From positions 83,396 through 147,395 of the forward strand of contig NZ_QDIE01000001.1 of the NCBI RefSeq assembly GCF_003957255.1: a DNA stretch of 64,000 nt, read 5' to 3'. A program made the position numbers and the translations under genes. Below the pieces are notes generated by a model. The model ran no database searches. It had not been told where the DNA came from and saw nothing but the letters and a program-made list of their open reading frames with translations. This document shows, in pieces, positions 19,262 to 28,205 of the stretch; within the stretch, counting starts at the first letter, position 1; each line of letters starts with the position of its first letter. This stretch comes from Actinotignum sanguinis (GTDB lineage: Bacteria > Actinomycetota > Actinomycetes > Actinomycetales > Actinomycetaceae).

Positions 19262-20014
19262 CTAGGCCAGCCCCACCAGTTCCTCAATGAAGTCGGCAGT
19301 ATCGGTCCAGTCCCGCACCGCGTGGGTATCGATGCCAAGCCGGGTAACGGGGTAGTCGTTTCCGGCGGGGTCGAGGCGGTCCCCCACGAAGAGCATGTGG
19401 GCGATGGGGATACCGGTTTGCTTGGATAATTCCGCAATTCCGTAGGCTTTATCCACGCCCTTGCGGGTAATATCCACGGACGTTGAACCGCCCGAGCGCA
19501 CCTCCAGGTGCGGCAGACGCGCTGCGACAGCTTCTCGCAGCGCGTTTTTCTTTTCCCCGCTCGGATCCCAGGCGCGTTTCGCTTCCAGCGGGGCGCTTTG
19601 CCCGAGCGCGGAGAAGGTCACCTGGGATCCGCGGTCTTCCAGGATCTCGCCCCAGGTGCTACTTTCCCACAGCCCGAGCCGCCGTGCTTCTTCTTCCAGG
19701 GCCAGAGCGGCATCCCGGCGTTCTTCCGCGGTGAGGTTACGAACGTACACATCGCGCCACGCTCCGTCCTCGTGAACGAGGTAGCGGGTTCCACAGGTGG
19801 GCATGAGGTGAAGACGCGCAAGTTCTGCGGGGGTGCCGTCTAGTCCTTCCAGGAGTTGGCTTTCGAACTGTCCGAATTGGCCGCCGGAAATCACGCACAC
19901 CTCGTACGTATCGAGCAGTGCCCGCAGGGCCCGCGCCATGCGTTCCGGGAGCGCGGATTTGGAAGGTGCCAGGGTATCGTCCAAGTCAAAAGCAATAAGG
20001 CGGTAAGACGTCAT
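19262..20014 (-). CDS. HAD-IIB family phosphatase
   Basis: 250 aa. HAD motif I is LIAFDLDDTLAPSKS, motif II is CVISGGQFGQF, and motif IV is FVGDRLDPAGNDYPV. A C2B-type cap lies between them, as in sucrose-phosphatase and phosphomannomutase-like HAD-IIB enzymes. The substrate is unknown, probably a sugar phosphate. The ATG at 20014 is chosen because the conserved fold starts immediately. CATACT lies 6 nt upstream, again suggesting a leaderless transcript. An in-frame extension of 16 residues upstream has no support. Confidence 0.85.
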   Translation of the reverse strand: MTSYRLIAFDLDDTLAPSKSALPERMARALRALLDTYEVCVISGGQFGQFESQLLEGLDGTPAELARLHLMPTCGTRYLVHEDGAWRDVYVRNLTAEERRDAALALEEEARRLGLWESSTWGEILEDRGSQVTFSALGQSAPLEAKRAWDPSGEKKNALREAVAARLPHLEVRSGGSTSVDITRKGVDKAYGIAELSKQTGIPIAHMLFVGDRLDPAGNDYPVTRLGIDTHAVRDWTDTADFIEELVGLA

Positions 20015-20020
20015 AGCCAC

Positions 20021-20026
20021 AGTATG
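20021..20026 (-). promoter_or_regulatory. -10-like CATACT directly before the HAD-IIB gene
   Basis: On the minus strand CATACT ends 6 nt before the ATG at 20014, the same geometry as the other leaderless candidates in this window. It departs from TATAAT at two positions, so it is weaker evidence than the TACAAT and TAGACT examples. Confidence 0.4.
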
Positions 20027-20128
20027 GTGCACCGAGCACCCAAATGCGAAATAACTGGGCAACGCTACCTACCCGCAGAGCAGATGATCCCGTCCTTCGG
20101 GTCTACCCACACATTCTTACGACGACGC

Positions 20129-20162
20129 AGCGGGCTGATACATCGCGATGTATCAGCCCGCT
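20129..20162. terminator. Perfect 17-bp palindrome, probable terminator of the DUF4282 gene
   Basis: The arms 20129-20145 and 20146-20162 are exact inverse complements with no spacer, giving a 34-nt palindrome. In RNA it would fold as a 15-bp stem with a 4-nt loop. It lies about 70 nt past the stop of the leftward DUF4282 gene. There is no U-tract, so it may instead be a protein-binding or mRNA-end structure. Confidence 0.55.
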
Positions 20163-20234
20163 GGTGGGTTTCGCCAGCTTGGGCTTCCGGATTTTTAGCT
20201 CCGGAGAGCCCGGCTGTGGTGTGCTGCGCCCCGA

Positions 20235-20738
20235 CTACTGTTCGTCTTTGATGGCTGCTTCGCAGAGCAACCGGGCACCGCCAATAATAAGGACAGCAAC
20301 CACGAGGCTGAGGAGGAAGCTGAGAACTCCGGCAAGCGCAACCATGGCAGGCGTGTATTCGCCAAAGACGCTAATCATCGCGAAAAGCGAGACGAGCACG
20401 TGGCAGCCGGCCACAATGAAGGCGAGAATCATGATGATCGGTGCGATGGAGCGCGCCACCCGGGTGGAGAAGTTCGTGGAGAACAGAGCCGCGAAGCCGG
20501 AGGGATTCTGCGGCTGCTGGGGCTGGGGCGGGTAGCCGTAGCCCGGGGCCGAGTACGCCGAATGCGCCCACTGGCCCTGCTGCGGGGCGGGAATATAGCC
20601 CTGGCCCTGCGCCTGATTCTGCTGGGTTTGCTGATTCTGCTGATCAAAACCCTGCTGGTAGGACTGCTGTTCCGGCTGGGCGCTCTGCTGACCATAACCG
20701 GGGTTATTATCAGGGAACTGGTTATTCTGTTCGCTCAT
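20235..20738 (-). CDS. DUF4282 domain membrane protein with Gln/Pro-rich N-terminus
   Basis: 167 aa. Residues 1-75 are low complexity, rich in Q, N, P, Y and G (for example QQSYQQGFDQQNQQTQQNQ). DUF4282 follows with two transmembrane segments, about residues 92-115 (IAPIIMILAFIVAGCHVLVSL) and 125-150 (VALAGVLSFLLSLVVAVLIIGG). The family function is unknown. The start is the ATG at 20738 (MSEQNNQFPDN) with AAGGA upstream. It is downstream of ndh on the same strand but separated by terminator-like hairpins. Confidence 0.75.
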   Translation of the reverse strand: MSEQNNQFPDNNPGYGQQSAQPEQQSYQQGFDQQNQQTQQNQAQGQGYIPAPQQGQWAHSAYSAPGYGYPPQPQQPQNPSGFAALFSTNFSTRVARSIAPIIMILAFIVAGCHVLVSLFAMISVFGEYTPAMVALAGVLSFLLSLVVAVLIIGGARLLCEAAIKDEQ

Positions 20739-21092
20739 GAGTATTCCTTCCGTAACGAGCGATGGCCACGACGGGATCATGACCCGGAGCACTTCACACT
20801 TAAAATACCAAGAAAGTGGAAGCGCGCGTACTCATTTCACTACCCGCCGGAGGCGGGTAGGTACCAACTAAGGGTAGCTATCCGAAGCGGCCACCGCGAA
20901 TAGGCCAGATCCAGCACGGAACCTGGCGGCGGGCCGAGGGATAGGGCTACCTGGACATCTTCTGGCAGTATCTCATTCATACCTGAATGATGGCATGAGG
21001 TTACGACAGAAAAATCTTGAGGTAACCACCCCTGGGCCCGCCGCATTCCGGTTCAGCGTGGCACCACCATTATTGGTGATGCCACCGGCACG
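20739..21092. other. Gap between ndh and the DUF4282 gene; no gene recognised
   Basis: 354 bp between two leftward genes. It contains the ndh terminator hairpin (21058-21085) and a second 9-bp inverted repeat (20840-20848 with 20852-20860, CTACCCGCC / GGCGGGTAG, 3-nt loop). A short open frame on the minus strand (20840-21046) has no recognisable product, no good ribosome binding site and atypical composition; I do not call it. Confidence 0.5.
21058..21085 (-). terminator. Terminator downstream of ndh
   Basis: A 12-bp stem with one mismatch (21058-21069 with 21074-21085) and a 4-nt TTAT loop, starting 7 nt after the ndh stop. Position and stability support transcription termination; no U-tract follows on the minus strand. 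Confidence 0.6.
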
Positions 21093-22442
21093 CTACGCTT
21101 CAGCTTTCTCGAGCTCTTGAGCATCCAGCTTCGGGGAGGCGCTCACGATTCCCTGGCGTGCCCGCCGTGAGAAGCGGTGGAAATCGCCCACGATGACATC
21201 GTGCCGCTTGGGGAAGAGGAAGTACTTCGAGACAAGGTTCGTGAAAGTCGCGAACATTTCCCGCCCGGATTGGAGCTGCTGGATATGCACGGCATTCCAC
21301 ATAAGCCAGGAGAACTTTCCGGTAATAGCCGGCAGATGCGGAATTTCGGTAACCGCGAAACCAACGCCCACGGTGGCCATGGTGCCCTTGTCGAAGTAGT
21401 TGAACGGCTCAGTCTCCTTGCCCGCCAGGTTATTGGAGATAACCTTGGCGATATGCCGCCCTCCCTGGATAGCCGGCTGGGCCAGCTGCGGTAGGCCGCG
21501 TTCGCCGCTCACAGCTACGTCGCCGGCAGCGAAAACGCCGTCGACCCCTTCCACCTGGAAGTGTTCGTTCACCTGGATACGCCCACGCGCCCCTTGCGGC
21601 ACGTTCCATTCCTTGACTTCGGGCGGAACACCCACACCGGAAGACCAGACGATCAGCGAAGCATCAATCCACTGTTCCTCTTCCGTCTTGGTGTTCTTCA
21701 CCAGGATGCGATTCTCTTCCACCGCGGAAACAGCCTGGTTGAGAAGCACCTTGACGCCGCGATCTTCAAGAGCGCGGTGGGCGGCGTTGCGGCTCTTCTC
21801 ATCGAAAGGCCCGAGAACCGTGGGGGCCATATCCACGAGGATGATCTCGCACTGCTCGGTATCAATGCCGGGATACAGCGTTTCAAAATCAAAATTGCGT
21901 AGTTCGGCAATAGCGCCGGCGGTTTCCACTCCGGTGGGGCCCGCACCGCATACAACCACCCGGAAAGGCCCGGGATTGTCAACCGCATCCATGCCGTCCA
22001 GCAGCCCGTAGAGCCGGTCGCGGACCGCAAGCGCTTCATCGCGCGTGTACATCGGCAAGGTGTGTTCCGCGGCTCCCTGAATACCAAAGTATGCTGCGCT
22101 CACGCCGGTGGCGAGGACGAGATAGTCATAAGACATCGTGCGCTCATCATCGAGCTCGATGATCTTATTGGCAGTATCCACGTGCTGGAGTTCCCCGAGC
22201 ACAAAACGCAGATTCTTTTGCTTGCTCCGTAGTGCACGCAGGTTGTAGGTAATATCCCCCGCGTTGAGCGCGCCCGCAGCCACTTGGAAAAGCAGCGGCT
22301 TGAACGTGGTGTACGGATTTTTATCAATGAGCGTTACCCGCACGGGTGCCTGGCGAAGGCCACGTGCCGCTTGGATACCGGCAAAGCCACCTCCGACGAT
22401 GACCACATGCGGTAGCGCACTTCCTTTAATATTGTGACTCAT
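21093..22442 (-). CDS. ndh: Type II NADH dehydrogenase (NDH-2)
   Basis: 449 aa. This single-subunit, non-proton-pumping NADH:quinone oxidoreductase lies on the inner face of the membrane. The FAD-binding VVIVGGGFAGIQAARGL is near the N-terminus, the NADH-binding VVVCGAGPTGVETAGAIAEL is near the middle, and the quinone-site signature AQPAIQGG is followed by a C-terminal amphipathic region. The ATG at 22442 is preferred; another ATG lies four codons upstream. TATGTT with a 7-nt gap upstream suggests a leaderless mRNA. With the bd oxidase at 36 kb it could make a short respiratory chain whose proton yield comes from the oxidase alone. Confidence 0.95.
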   Translation of the reverse strand: MSHNIKGSALPHVVIVGGGFAGIQAARGLRQAPVRVTLIDKNPYTTFKPLLFQVAAGALNAGDITYNLRALRSKQKNLRFVLGELQHVDTANKIIELDDERTMSYDYLVLATGVSAAYFGIQGAAEHTLPMYTRDEALAVRDRLYGLLDGMDAVDNPGPFRVVVCGAGPTGVETAGAIAELRNFDFETLYPGIDTEQCEIILVDMAPTVLGPFDEKSRNAAHRALEDRGVKVLLNQAVSAVEENRILVKNTKTEEEQWIDASLIVWSSGVGVPPEVKEWNVPQGARGRIQVNEHFQVEGVDGVFAAGDVAVSGERGLPQLAQPAIQGGRHIAKVISNNLAGKETEPFNYFDKGTMATVGVGFAVTEIPHLPAITGKFSWLMWNAVHIQQLQSGREMFATFTNLVSKYFLFPKRHDVIVGDFHRFSRRARQGIVSASPKLDAQELEKAEA

Positions 22443-22518
22443 ACCCCATAACATAGTGGATATGTGAGCTACTTTCCAATACTTCGCGTGAGCGCAAAAT
22501 AGTGACACTCGGCAAATA

Positions 22519-23373
22519 TCACCGCAGCACCGCAGCAACCAGATCGGCAACAGGAGCCAGACCCGCCGGGAGGATCCACCGGGCGGCAGCCTTGGTCTCG
22601 GCACTGGCCTGCGGCATTGCGTAACTCAGCGCGATCTCCCGCATCCAGGGAATATCATTGGCGGAATCTCCCACCCCCAGCGTATGTTCCGCTTCGAGGC
22701 CGCGCGCCCGCAGCGCCAGCTCTATTCCTTCCCACTTGGTCACGCCCGGAGCAACCACATCAACAAAATGAGCATGCCCGCGCACCGCCCCGGGGAAAGC
22801 TGCCTGCCAGAGTTCTTGCAGCCGGTCCAGCTGGGTTTCAGTTCCGGAGAATGAGAGTTTCGTGATGGTATCAGCCGCAAGGGCGGCGACGTCGCCGCGG
22901 AGCGGTTCCCGCCCCGCGGAAGCGTTGCAAATAACGTCCTCAAACAAGGGCGCCCCAAAGCTTTGCACGACGATGCCTTCTTCGCCATTAACGACCATCC
23001 CGAGCCGGTGTTCCTCCGCGAATCGGACCGCACGCGCATAGGCCGCAGCGCCGAGCGGATGACGGCGCACTACCGTGTGCCCGTCCCAGACGATGGAACC
23101 GCCTTCGGCCACCACCCATCCGGGAACGCCCGCCTCCGCGAGGATATCGGCAGCCCCGGCAATGATTCGCCCGGTGGCCAGGGTAATGGGAATGCCGGCA
23201 GCGTGAAGCTGCTGGAGTGCCCGGATATTTTCCGGGAGCACCCGCGAACTGGCATCGGTGAGAGTGCCGTCGACGTCGAATAGCACGTTCGTGGGGCGAG
23301 TGAATTCGCGTTGCGCAAAGGTGATGTTCCCGCCGGAGCTCAGCACTCCCAACCGATGGCGTACTCGTGGCAT
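22519..23373 (-). CDS. HAD-superfamily hydrolase (Cof-like)
   Basis: 284 aa. Motif I is VLFDVDGTLTDASSR, motif II is ITLATGR, and motifs III and IV are TKWEGIELALRARGLEAE and LGVGDSANDIPWM. A Cof-type (C2) cap is likely. It probably dephosphorylates a small metabolite; the substrate is unknown. About 27 residues precede motif I, longer than usual, so a start further inside is possible. The annotated ATG at 23373 has GAGGAAAG about 10 nt upstream. Confidence 0.83.
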   Translation of the reverse strand: MPRVRHRLGVLSSGGNITFAQREFTRPTNVLFDVDGTLTDASSRVLPENIRALQQLHAAGIPITLATGRIIAGAADILAEAGVPGWVVAEGGSIVWDGHTVVRRHPLGAAAYARAVRFAEEHRLGMVVNGEEGIVVQSFGAPLFEDVICNASAGREPLRGDVAALAADTITKLSFSGTETQLDRLQELWQAAFPGAVRGHAHFVDVVAPGVTKWEGIELALRARGLEAEHTLGVGDSANDIPWMREIALSYAMPQASAETKAAARWILPAGLAPVADLVAAVLR

Positions 23374-23515
23374 CTAGGTGTCGCTTTCCTCTCGCTCTGG
23401 AACCCGAGATGGATATAAAACATGGCCGATACGCCTAAACTTAGAATCTGAGCTTTAGGAATTGACCGGGGTTTTATTGCATGATTGCCAAATATATCAA
23501 CACCAGCAGTGTACT

Positions 23516-23591
23516 TGGTGGAGCTAAGGGGATTCGAACCCCTGACCTCTTCCATGCCATGGAAGCGCGCTACCAACTGCGCCATAGCCCC
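23516..23591 (-). tRNA. tRNA-Ala (anticodon GGC)
   Basis: 76 nt on the minus strand including an encoded CCA. The acceptor stem GGGGCTA pairs with TAGCTCC and contains the G3:U70 wobble that identifies alanine tRNA. The D arm is GGCGCAGTTGGTAGCGC, the anticodon loop is ATGGCAT (anticodon GGC, reading GCC/GCU) and the T arm is GGGGTTCGAATCCCC. It stands alone between a HAD gene and the phosphatase gene. Confidence 0.97.
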
Positions 23592-23682
23592 AAGCGACTT
23601 ATAGAACTTTAGTCGGAGAAGAAACGCTTGGCAAATCAGAACTCGACTTTGTGTCGAGCATCGCATTCTTCCTGGTGGGAGC

Positions 23683-24342
23683 CTAGCCTTCCGGCCCTTC
23701 CACCTCAAAGTTCTTCACCGGATCGTGCTCGTCCGCGAGGAAACGATTGAAGCCGGTAAGGCGCCACTGCACATTCCCGTTCTTACGCCGCTGCAACATA
23801 GCCCAGTGGCAGTTATCCAGGCCGCCCAGGCCCTGCCAATCAGCCCCGCAGCCGAGAAGCACCCCGAGCCCGCAGGTAATCGCCGCGCCGTGCGCGGTCA
23901 CAACCAGCAGGCCCCCGTCCATACCTTCGCTGGCCTCGGTAATGGCCGCGGCCACGCGCGCGCCAACATGTTCCTTCGTTTCTACCCCGACGCCCACGGG
24001 CTCCTCCCCCGCGCGCCACTGTGCAAATTCACGCGGATAGCGCTCCGCGATCTCAGTGCGGGTCAAGCCTTCGAACTGCCCGAAACAGCGTTCTTGTAAG
24101 CGCGCATCAGTTGCCACTTCACGGTCAACTAGACGGGCAGCCTCGAGTGCGGTGGCATAGGCCCGTTGCAGCGGGGATGCCACAAAATGCGCCGGTCCGG
24201 CAGCAGCGATGTGGGGGGCCACGTAGCGAGCCTGACCGAGCCCGACCGCATTGAGGGGAATATCCGTGGAACCCTGGATGCGCCAAGCCAGGTTGTAATC
24301 AGTTTGGCCGTGGCGCCAGAGCAAGATGCGATCTGCCGTCAT
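23683..24342 (-). CDS. Histidine phosphatase family protein (phosphoglycerate mutase-like)
   Basis: 219 aa. The catalytic RHGQTDYN motif is at about residues 10-17, the acid/base Glu region is in ERCFGQFEGLT, and the second His is in VVTAHGAAITCGLG. In actinobacteria the gene after rsfS often encodes glucosyl-3-phosphoglycerate phosphatase or a related phosphatase; that assignment is inferred from position only. It overlaps rsfS by 4 nt (ATGA), so it is translationally coupled and is the last gene of the nadD operon. Confidence 0.88.
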   Translation of the reverse strand: MTADRILLWRHGQTDYNLAWRIQGSTDIPLNAVGLGQARYVAPHIAAAGPAHFVASPLQRAYATALEAARLVDREVATDARLQERCFGQFEGLTRTEIAERYPREFAQWRAGEEPVGVGVETKEHVGARVAAAITEASEGMDGGLLVVTAHGAAITCGLGVLLGCGADWQGLGGLDNCHWAMLQRRKNGNVQWRLTGFNRFLADEHDPVKNFEVEGPEG

Positions 24343-24800
24343 GCATGCGCCTCAGCGGAACCGGCCGCCTCGGGGTCCCGTGATTCCGAGGCAACCTCCG
24401 GCGTTACAGGCGCCGGATCCCCGGCGATAACCGCCTCATCATCGAGCTGAAGATCCACATGCGGGCAATCAGCCCACAAGCGCGCGAGGGCGTAATCAGC
24501 GCGGTCCTCATCGCGTTGGATGTGCACAATGAGTTCCCCGTAATCGAGGAGCACCCACCGCGGGTCGAACGTGAGTCCCTCGCGGCGCAAACGCTGCCCG
24601 CCGGCCTCATCGAGTTTTTCCTCCACGCGATCCACGATAGCGCGCACTTTCGGTTCCGAATCACCGGAAATGATAAGGAAAACATCGGAAATGGCGAAAC
24701 GCTCACCAACATCGAGAGCTTCAATCGATGTCGCTTTCACCTCCGCCGCTGCCGCGGCTCCAATACGGGCGAGCTCTATCGCGCGATCCGAAGCTGTCAC
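24339..24800 (-). CDS. rsfS: Ribosomal silencing factor RsfS
   Basis: 153 aa. It binds ribosomal protein uL14 and blocks 30S/50S joining during starvation. Family features are ELARIGAAAAAEVKATSIEALDVGER, FAISDVFLIISGDSEPKVRAI, VEEKLDEAG and the C-terminal WVLLDYGELIVHI. The last 30 residues form a low-complexity tail beyond the usual end. ATGA overlaps link it to the genes on both sides, and an AGGAG precedes the start. Confidence 0.94.
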   Translation of the reverse strand: MTASDRAIELARIGAAAAAEVKATSIEALDVGERFAISDVFLIISGDSEPKVRAIVDRVEEKLDEAGGQRLRREGLTFDPRWVLLDYGELIVHIQRDEDRADYALARLWADCPHVDLQLDDEAVIAGDPAPVTPEVASESRDPEAAGSAEAHA

Positions 24801-25630
24801 AAGATCTCCTTGATGTCGGGGGTAATACCGGGGGTTACATATTCAAAAGACGCGGCCTGAGCGCCATGCTGCAAGAAGAAGAAGCCAATGACCAGGCCGA
24901 GCACGACGCTCACCGCAATGAGGAGAAGCATAGTCACCGTCCAACGGCGCGGCGAGGACTCATCTTCGAGTTCATCCTCGTCCACATACTCGTGCGCGAG
25001 CGGATCCGGGGTAAGCGGGTCCGAGGCATGCAGGTCCGGCTGCGCCGCGGAAACGGAAGCGGGCGACAACGCCGCTGCGGCGTCGTTCCCGGCCTCTTCT
25101 ACTTCCGGCGCTGCATCACCCTGCGCACCGGAGGCACGCAAAGCATCGTTTTGGGTGCGGGCGAGCAAACGCTCCCGCAAGCTACCACCTTCGGAAAACT
25201 CGGGCGCGGCCTCGGCTTCCAGAGCAGGTTCGGGCGCGGCAGCTGGTGCGGAGGCCGTAAGCGGAGGCACGAGCGAGTGGTCATCTTCACCGATACGTGC
25301 TTGAGTATCGGCTTCGAAACGGTCGAAAACGGAGATACGCTCACCCGTCGGTGCCGGGGAAGGCGCCGGATCGGGACCAGAAACCGCACCGGCATCCGAC
25401 ACCGCTACGGAATCGGGCGCCGTTACCTCAGGCTGCGCGGTGGCTTCTACCTCCTCAGCGGCTTCGGCACGCTCGGCGAGAATAGCCCGCCGCCGCGTTG
25501 CTCGCACCACCGGAATATCCCGGGTGCGCCGCAATTCTTCCACCGGCGAAGCCTCGCCTTCTTCGAGAGGTTTCAAGAGTCCGCGCTCGCGCATCTCGCT
25601 GCGTGTGAGGCGCCGCCCGCCCTCGCTCAT
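24797..25630 (-). CDS. Hypothetical acidic protein with a single C-terminal membrane helix
   Basis: 277 aa, function unknown. The first 40 residues carry a basic, conserved-looking motif ([16 protein letters not shown]). Residues 50-210 are Ala/Pro/Glu-rich and probably disordered. One transmembrane segment lies at about 232-254 ([24 protein letters not shown]), followed by a short external tail. Similar disordered-plus-helix proteins often sit between nadD and rsfS in Actinomycetales. ATGA overlaps with nadD and rsfS show that it is a genuine operon member. Confidence 0.7.
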   Translation of the reverse strand: MSEGGRRLTRSEMRERGLLKPLEEGEASPVEELRRTRDIPVVRATRRRAILAERAEAAEEVEATAQPEVTAPDSVAVSDAGAVSGPDPAPSPAPTGERISVFDRFEADTQARIGEDDHSLVPPLTASAPAAAPEPALEAEAAPEFSEGGSLRERLLARTQNDALRASGAQGDAAPEVEEAGNDAAAALSPASVSAAQPDLHASDPLTPDPLAHEYVDEDELEDESSPRRWTVTMLLLIAVSVVLGLVIGFFFLQHGAQAASFEYVTPGITPDIKEIL

Positions 25631-26325
25631 TTCTTCTCCTCTCGGTACGACCGTCCTTGATCAAGCTTACCCGGTGCCTCGCGCTGGGCATAAAGTTTGT
25701 ATTTTCTAATGTGCTGCACCACGCCTTCGGGCACCAAATACCAAATGGGTGCGTGAGCTTGCACCCGTTCGCGCACATCCGTCGAGGAGATCGCCATGGC
25801 AGGAACCTCCACAATTTCCACGGCGTGTTTGGGCAGCGCGGAAACATCAATCGTGTGCCCGGGGCGCGTGACGCCGATAAAGCGCGCCATCCCCCACAGT
25901 TCCTCGGCGTTCTTCCAGCGCAAAATCTCCGGAATAACATCCGCTCCGGTAATGAAGTACAGATCCGCATCCGGGTAGACCTCACGCAAATCCCGCAGGG
26001 TATCCACGGTGTACGTCAGGCCGCGCCGTTCGATATCCACCCGCGATACCGTAAAGCGGGTATTCGACGCGGTGGCAATAACCGCCATGAGGTAGCGGTG
26101 TTCGGCCGGGCTTACGTGCTGGCCCTGTTTGAAAGCGGGGCGGCCGGTGGGCACGAAAACCACCTCGTCCAGCCCGAAACGATGCTGTACTTCCGAGGCG
26201 GCCACCAGGTGGCCGTGGTGAATCGGGTCGAAAGTTCCACCCATCACCCCGATCCGCCGACGGCGGTGCTTGCGTTCGTCGAAAGGAATTTGCACCGGTT
26301 CGTCTTTATCGGATTTATCGGACAT
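25627..26325 (-). CDS. nadD: Nicotinate-nucleotide adenylyltransferase
   Basis: 232 aa. It converts nicotinate mononucleotide to deamido-NAD in NAD biosynthesis. The nucleotidyltransferase signature is [15 protein letters not shown] (GxFxPxHxGH) and the second conserved element is [13 protein letters not shown] (ISSTxxR). The ATG at 26325 is preferred over a TTG six codons upstream because GAGGGCGAGG precedes it. About 27 polar residues lie ahead of the conserved core, so a later start is possible. It overlaps the end of proA by 11 nt. Confidence 0.95.
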   Translation of the reverse strand: MSDKSDKDEPVQIPFDERKHRRRRIGVMGGTFDPIHHGHLVAASEVQHRFGLDEVVFVPTGRPAFKQGQHVSPAEHRYLMAVIATASNTRFTVSRVDIERRGLTYTVDTLRDLREVYPDADLYFITGADVIPEILRWKNAEELWGMARFIGVTRPGHTIDVSALPKHAVEIVEVPAMAISSTDVRERVQAHAPIWYLVPEGVVQHIRKYKLYAQREAPGKLDQGRSYREEKK

Positions 26326-27577
26326 GCCCCTCGCCCTCTGCAATCCACGTCGTCGTGGTCATTTCTTCCAGTCCCATAGGTCCGCGCGCATGCAGTTTTT
26401 GAGTGGAGATACCAATTTCCGCGCCGAGCCCAAATTCGCCGCCGTCCGTGAAACGCGTCGAAGCATTCACCATAATGGCGGCGCAATCCACCTCATCGAT
26501 GAAACGATTAATGGCACGCTGATTTTCGGCCACGATAGCTTCGGTATGACCGCTTGAATAGCGGGCAATATGAGCGAGCGCCGCCTCGAGATCGGGAACA
26601 ACCGCCACGGCCATCTCCGGGGCCAAATATTCAGTTTCCCAATCTTCTTGCGTCGCGAGCTGGGTGGGAACATCCCCGGCGAAACGCTGGGCCGCGGCAT
26701 CGCAATGCAAGATCACACCGCGCTCATGCAGTTCACGCAAAATCCGAGGCATGAAGTCCAGTGCGATATCCGCGTGGACAAGAAGCGTTTCGGCCGCATT
26801 ACACACGCTTGTCCGATGCGTTTTGGAATTAACGACGACGGCGCTAGCCCGCTCCATATCCGCGCTGGCATCCACGTACACGTGATTATTGCCCACCCCG
26901 GTTTCGATGGCGGGAACTAAGGATTCGCGCACGACCGTCTGGATCAGACCTGCGCCTCCGCGCGGAATAATAAGATCTACCAGGCCGCGCAATTTCATGA
27001 GTTCTACGGTGCCTTCGCGCCCGAAAGCATCGATGGTCTGCACGCAGTCGGCCGGGAAACCGGCCTCCGCTACAGCTTGCCGCATGAGCTCGACCAGCAC
27101 CTCGTTGGTGCGTATAGCAGCGCTCCCCCCGCGCAGTATCACCGCGGAACCCGCTTTGAGGGCCAGGGTGGCCGCATCGACCGTTACATTGGGGCGGGCC
27201 TCATAAATCATGCCAATCACGCCCATGGGAACCCGCACCTGGCGCAAACGCATGCCGTGAGCCGAGCGCGAACCGCGGACCACTTCACCGACCGGGTCAG
27301 CCAAGCCCACCACGTGTTCTACCGCCTGGGCAATGCCCTCGATGCGTTCTTCGGTAAGGAGGAGGCGATCAATCATTCCCGGGGAAAGCCTGCCCTGTTC
27401 CCGGGCCACATCCTGCGCATTTGCCGCCACGATACGAGCGGTTTCCCTACGCAAAATTGCGGCGATACGGCAAAGAGCATCATTTTTCGACGTGGTCTGC
27501 GCACCGCGCAAAGAACGCGCAGCCTGGCGCGCGCGGCGGGCTACCTCGGCCACGCCCTCGGTTAACGTTGCGGTCAT
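26315..27577 (-). CDS. proA: Gamma-glutamyl phosphate reductase
   Basis: 420 aa. This is the second enzyme of proline synthesis, reducing glutamyl-5-phosphate with NADPH. The aldehyde-dehydrogenase fold is seen, with the catalytic Cys in [12 protein letters not shown] and with [19 protein letters not shown] and [18 protein letters not shown] with a 7-nt gap upstream of the ATG and no clear Shine-Dalgarno suggests a leaderless start. In many relatives proA directly follows proB; here they are about 2.1 kb apart, with trx, a flavoenzyme-like gene and empty DNA between. Confidence 0.97.
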   Translation of the reverse strand: MTATLTEGVAEVARRARQAARSLRGAQTTSKNDALCRIAAILRRETARIVAANAQDVAREQGRLSPGMIDRLLLTEERIEGIAQAVEHVVGLADPVGEVVRGSRSAHGMRLRQVRVPMGVIGMIYEARPNVTVDAATLALKAGSAVILRGGSAAIRTNEVLVELMRQAVAEAGFPADCVQTIDAFGREGTVELMKLRGLVDLIIPRGGAGLIQTVVRESLVPAIETGVGNNHVYVDASADMERASAVVVNSKTHRTSVCNAAETLLVHADIALDFMPRILRELHERGVILHCDAAAQRFAGDVPTQLATQEDWETEYLAPEMAVAVVPDLEAALAHIARYSSGHTEAIVAENQRAINRFIDEVDCAAIMVNASTRFTDGGEFGLGAEIGISTQKLHARGPMGLEEMTTTTWIAEGEGHVR

Positions 27578-27745
27578 AGTCTCTACTTTAGGCCAGAAAG
27601 GCCCCCGTTACCGAATAGGAACACCGAAGAGGAACAGCGAGCGGGAATGAGGAGCACTCATATATATTCGGGAAATCTCATGGGAATAGCGCCGCCCGCC
27701 CCCGCGTTGCAGGTAGCGAGATTTCCAACAAATTTGAGGAGAACC

Positions 27746-28129
27746 ATGGCAACCGTTACTGTCACCACTGAGAACTTCAACGAGACCGTACACGAAGGCA
27801 TCGTGCTGCTGGACTTCTGGGCGAGCTGGTGCGGACCCTGCCGTGCATTCAGCCCGATTTACGAAAAGGCTTCCGAAAAGCACCCCGATATCACCTTCGG
27901 GAAGGTAAGCACCGAGGATAGCCCGGAGCTCGCGGCGCATTTCCAGATTCAGGCGATTCCGACCATTATGGCTTTCCGCGATGGTATCCGCGTCTTTGAG
28001 CAGGCCGGGGCGCTACCGGCCGGTCCGCTCGAGGATCTGATCGGCCAGGTCAAGGAGCTGGATATGGACGAGATTCGCGCCCGTCTTGCCGCTCACGAAG
28101 CTGAGGAATCCGCACAACAGGCTGAATAA
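27746..28129 (+). CDS. trxA: Thioredoxin
   Basis: 127 aa. The active site is WCGPC in LLDFWASWCGPCRAFSPIYEKAS, the cis-Pro is in QAIPTIMAFRDG, and the rest of the fold is standard. An acidic C-terminal extension of about 20 residues follows. The start is the ATG at 27746 with GAGGAG 4 nt upstream; a longer frame upstream is unsupported. It is the only rightward gene within the leftward rne-to-gpm cluster, and a bidirectional hairpin follows it. Confidence 0.94.
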   Translation: MATVTVTTENFNETVHEGIVLLDFWASWCGPCRAFSPIYEKASEKHPDITFGKVSTEDSPELAAHFQIQAIPTIMAFRDGIRVFEQAGALPAGPLEDLIGQVKELDMDEIRARLAAHEAEESAQQAE

Positions 28130-28154
28130 GCTACCGATTTTTCCGCCAAGCACC

Positions 28155-28188
28155 GAGGGGCGAACTGGAATCGACCAGTTCGCCCCTC
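28155..28188. terminator. Bidirectional terminator between trx and the short flavoenzyme gene
   Basis: A perfect 14-bp inverted repeat (28155-28168 and 28175-28188) with a 6-nt loop between two convergent genes. There are only weak T-tracts on either side. Confidence 0.75.
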
Positions 28189-28205
28189 ATTACTCCCAAG
28201 AAAAA

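Noticed and set aside
20840..21046. Possible 68-codon gene between ndh and DUF4282
   Set aside because: No recognisable family, no good ribosome binding site, and it overlaps a hairpin; treated as intergenic.
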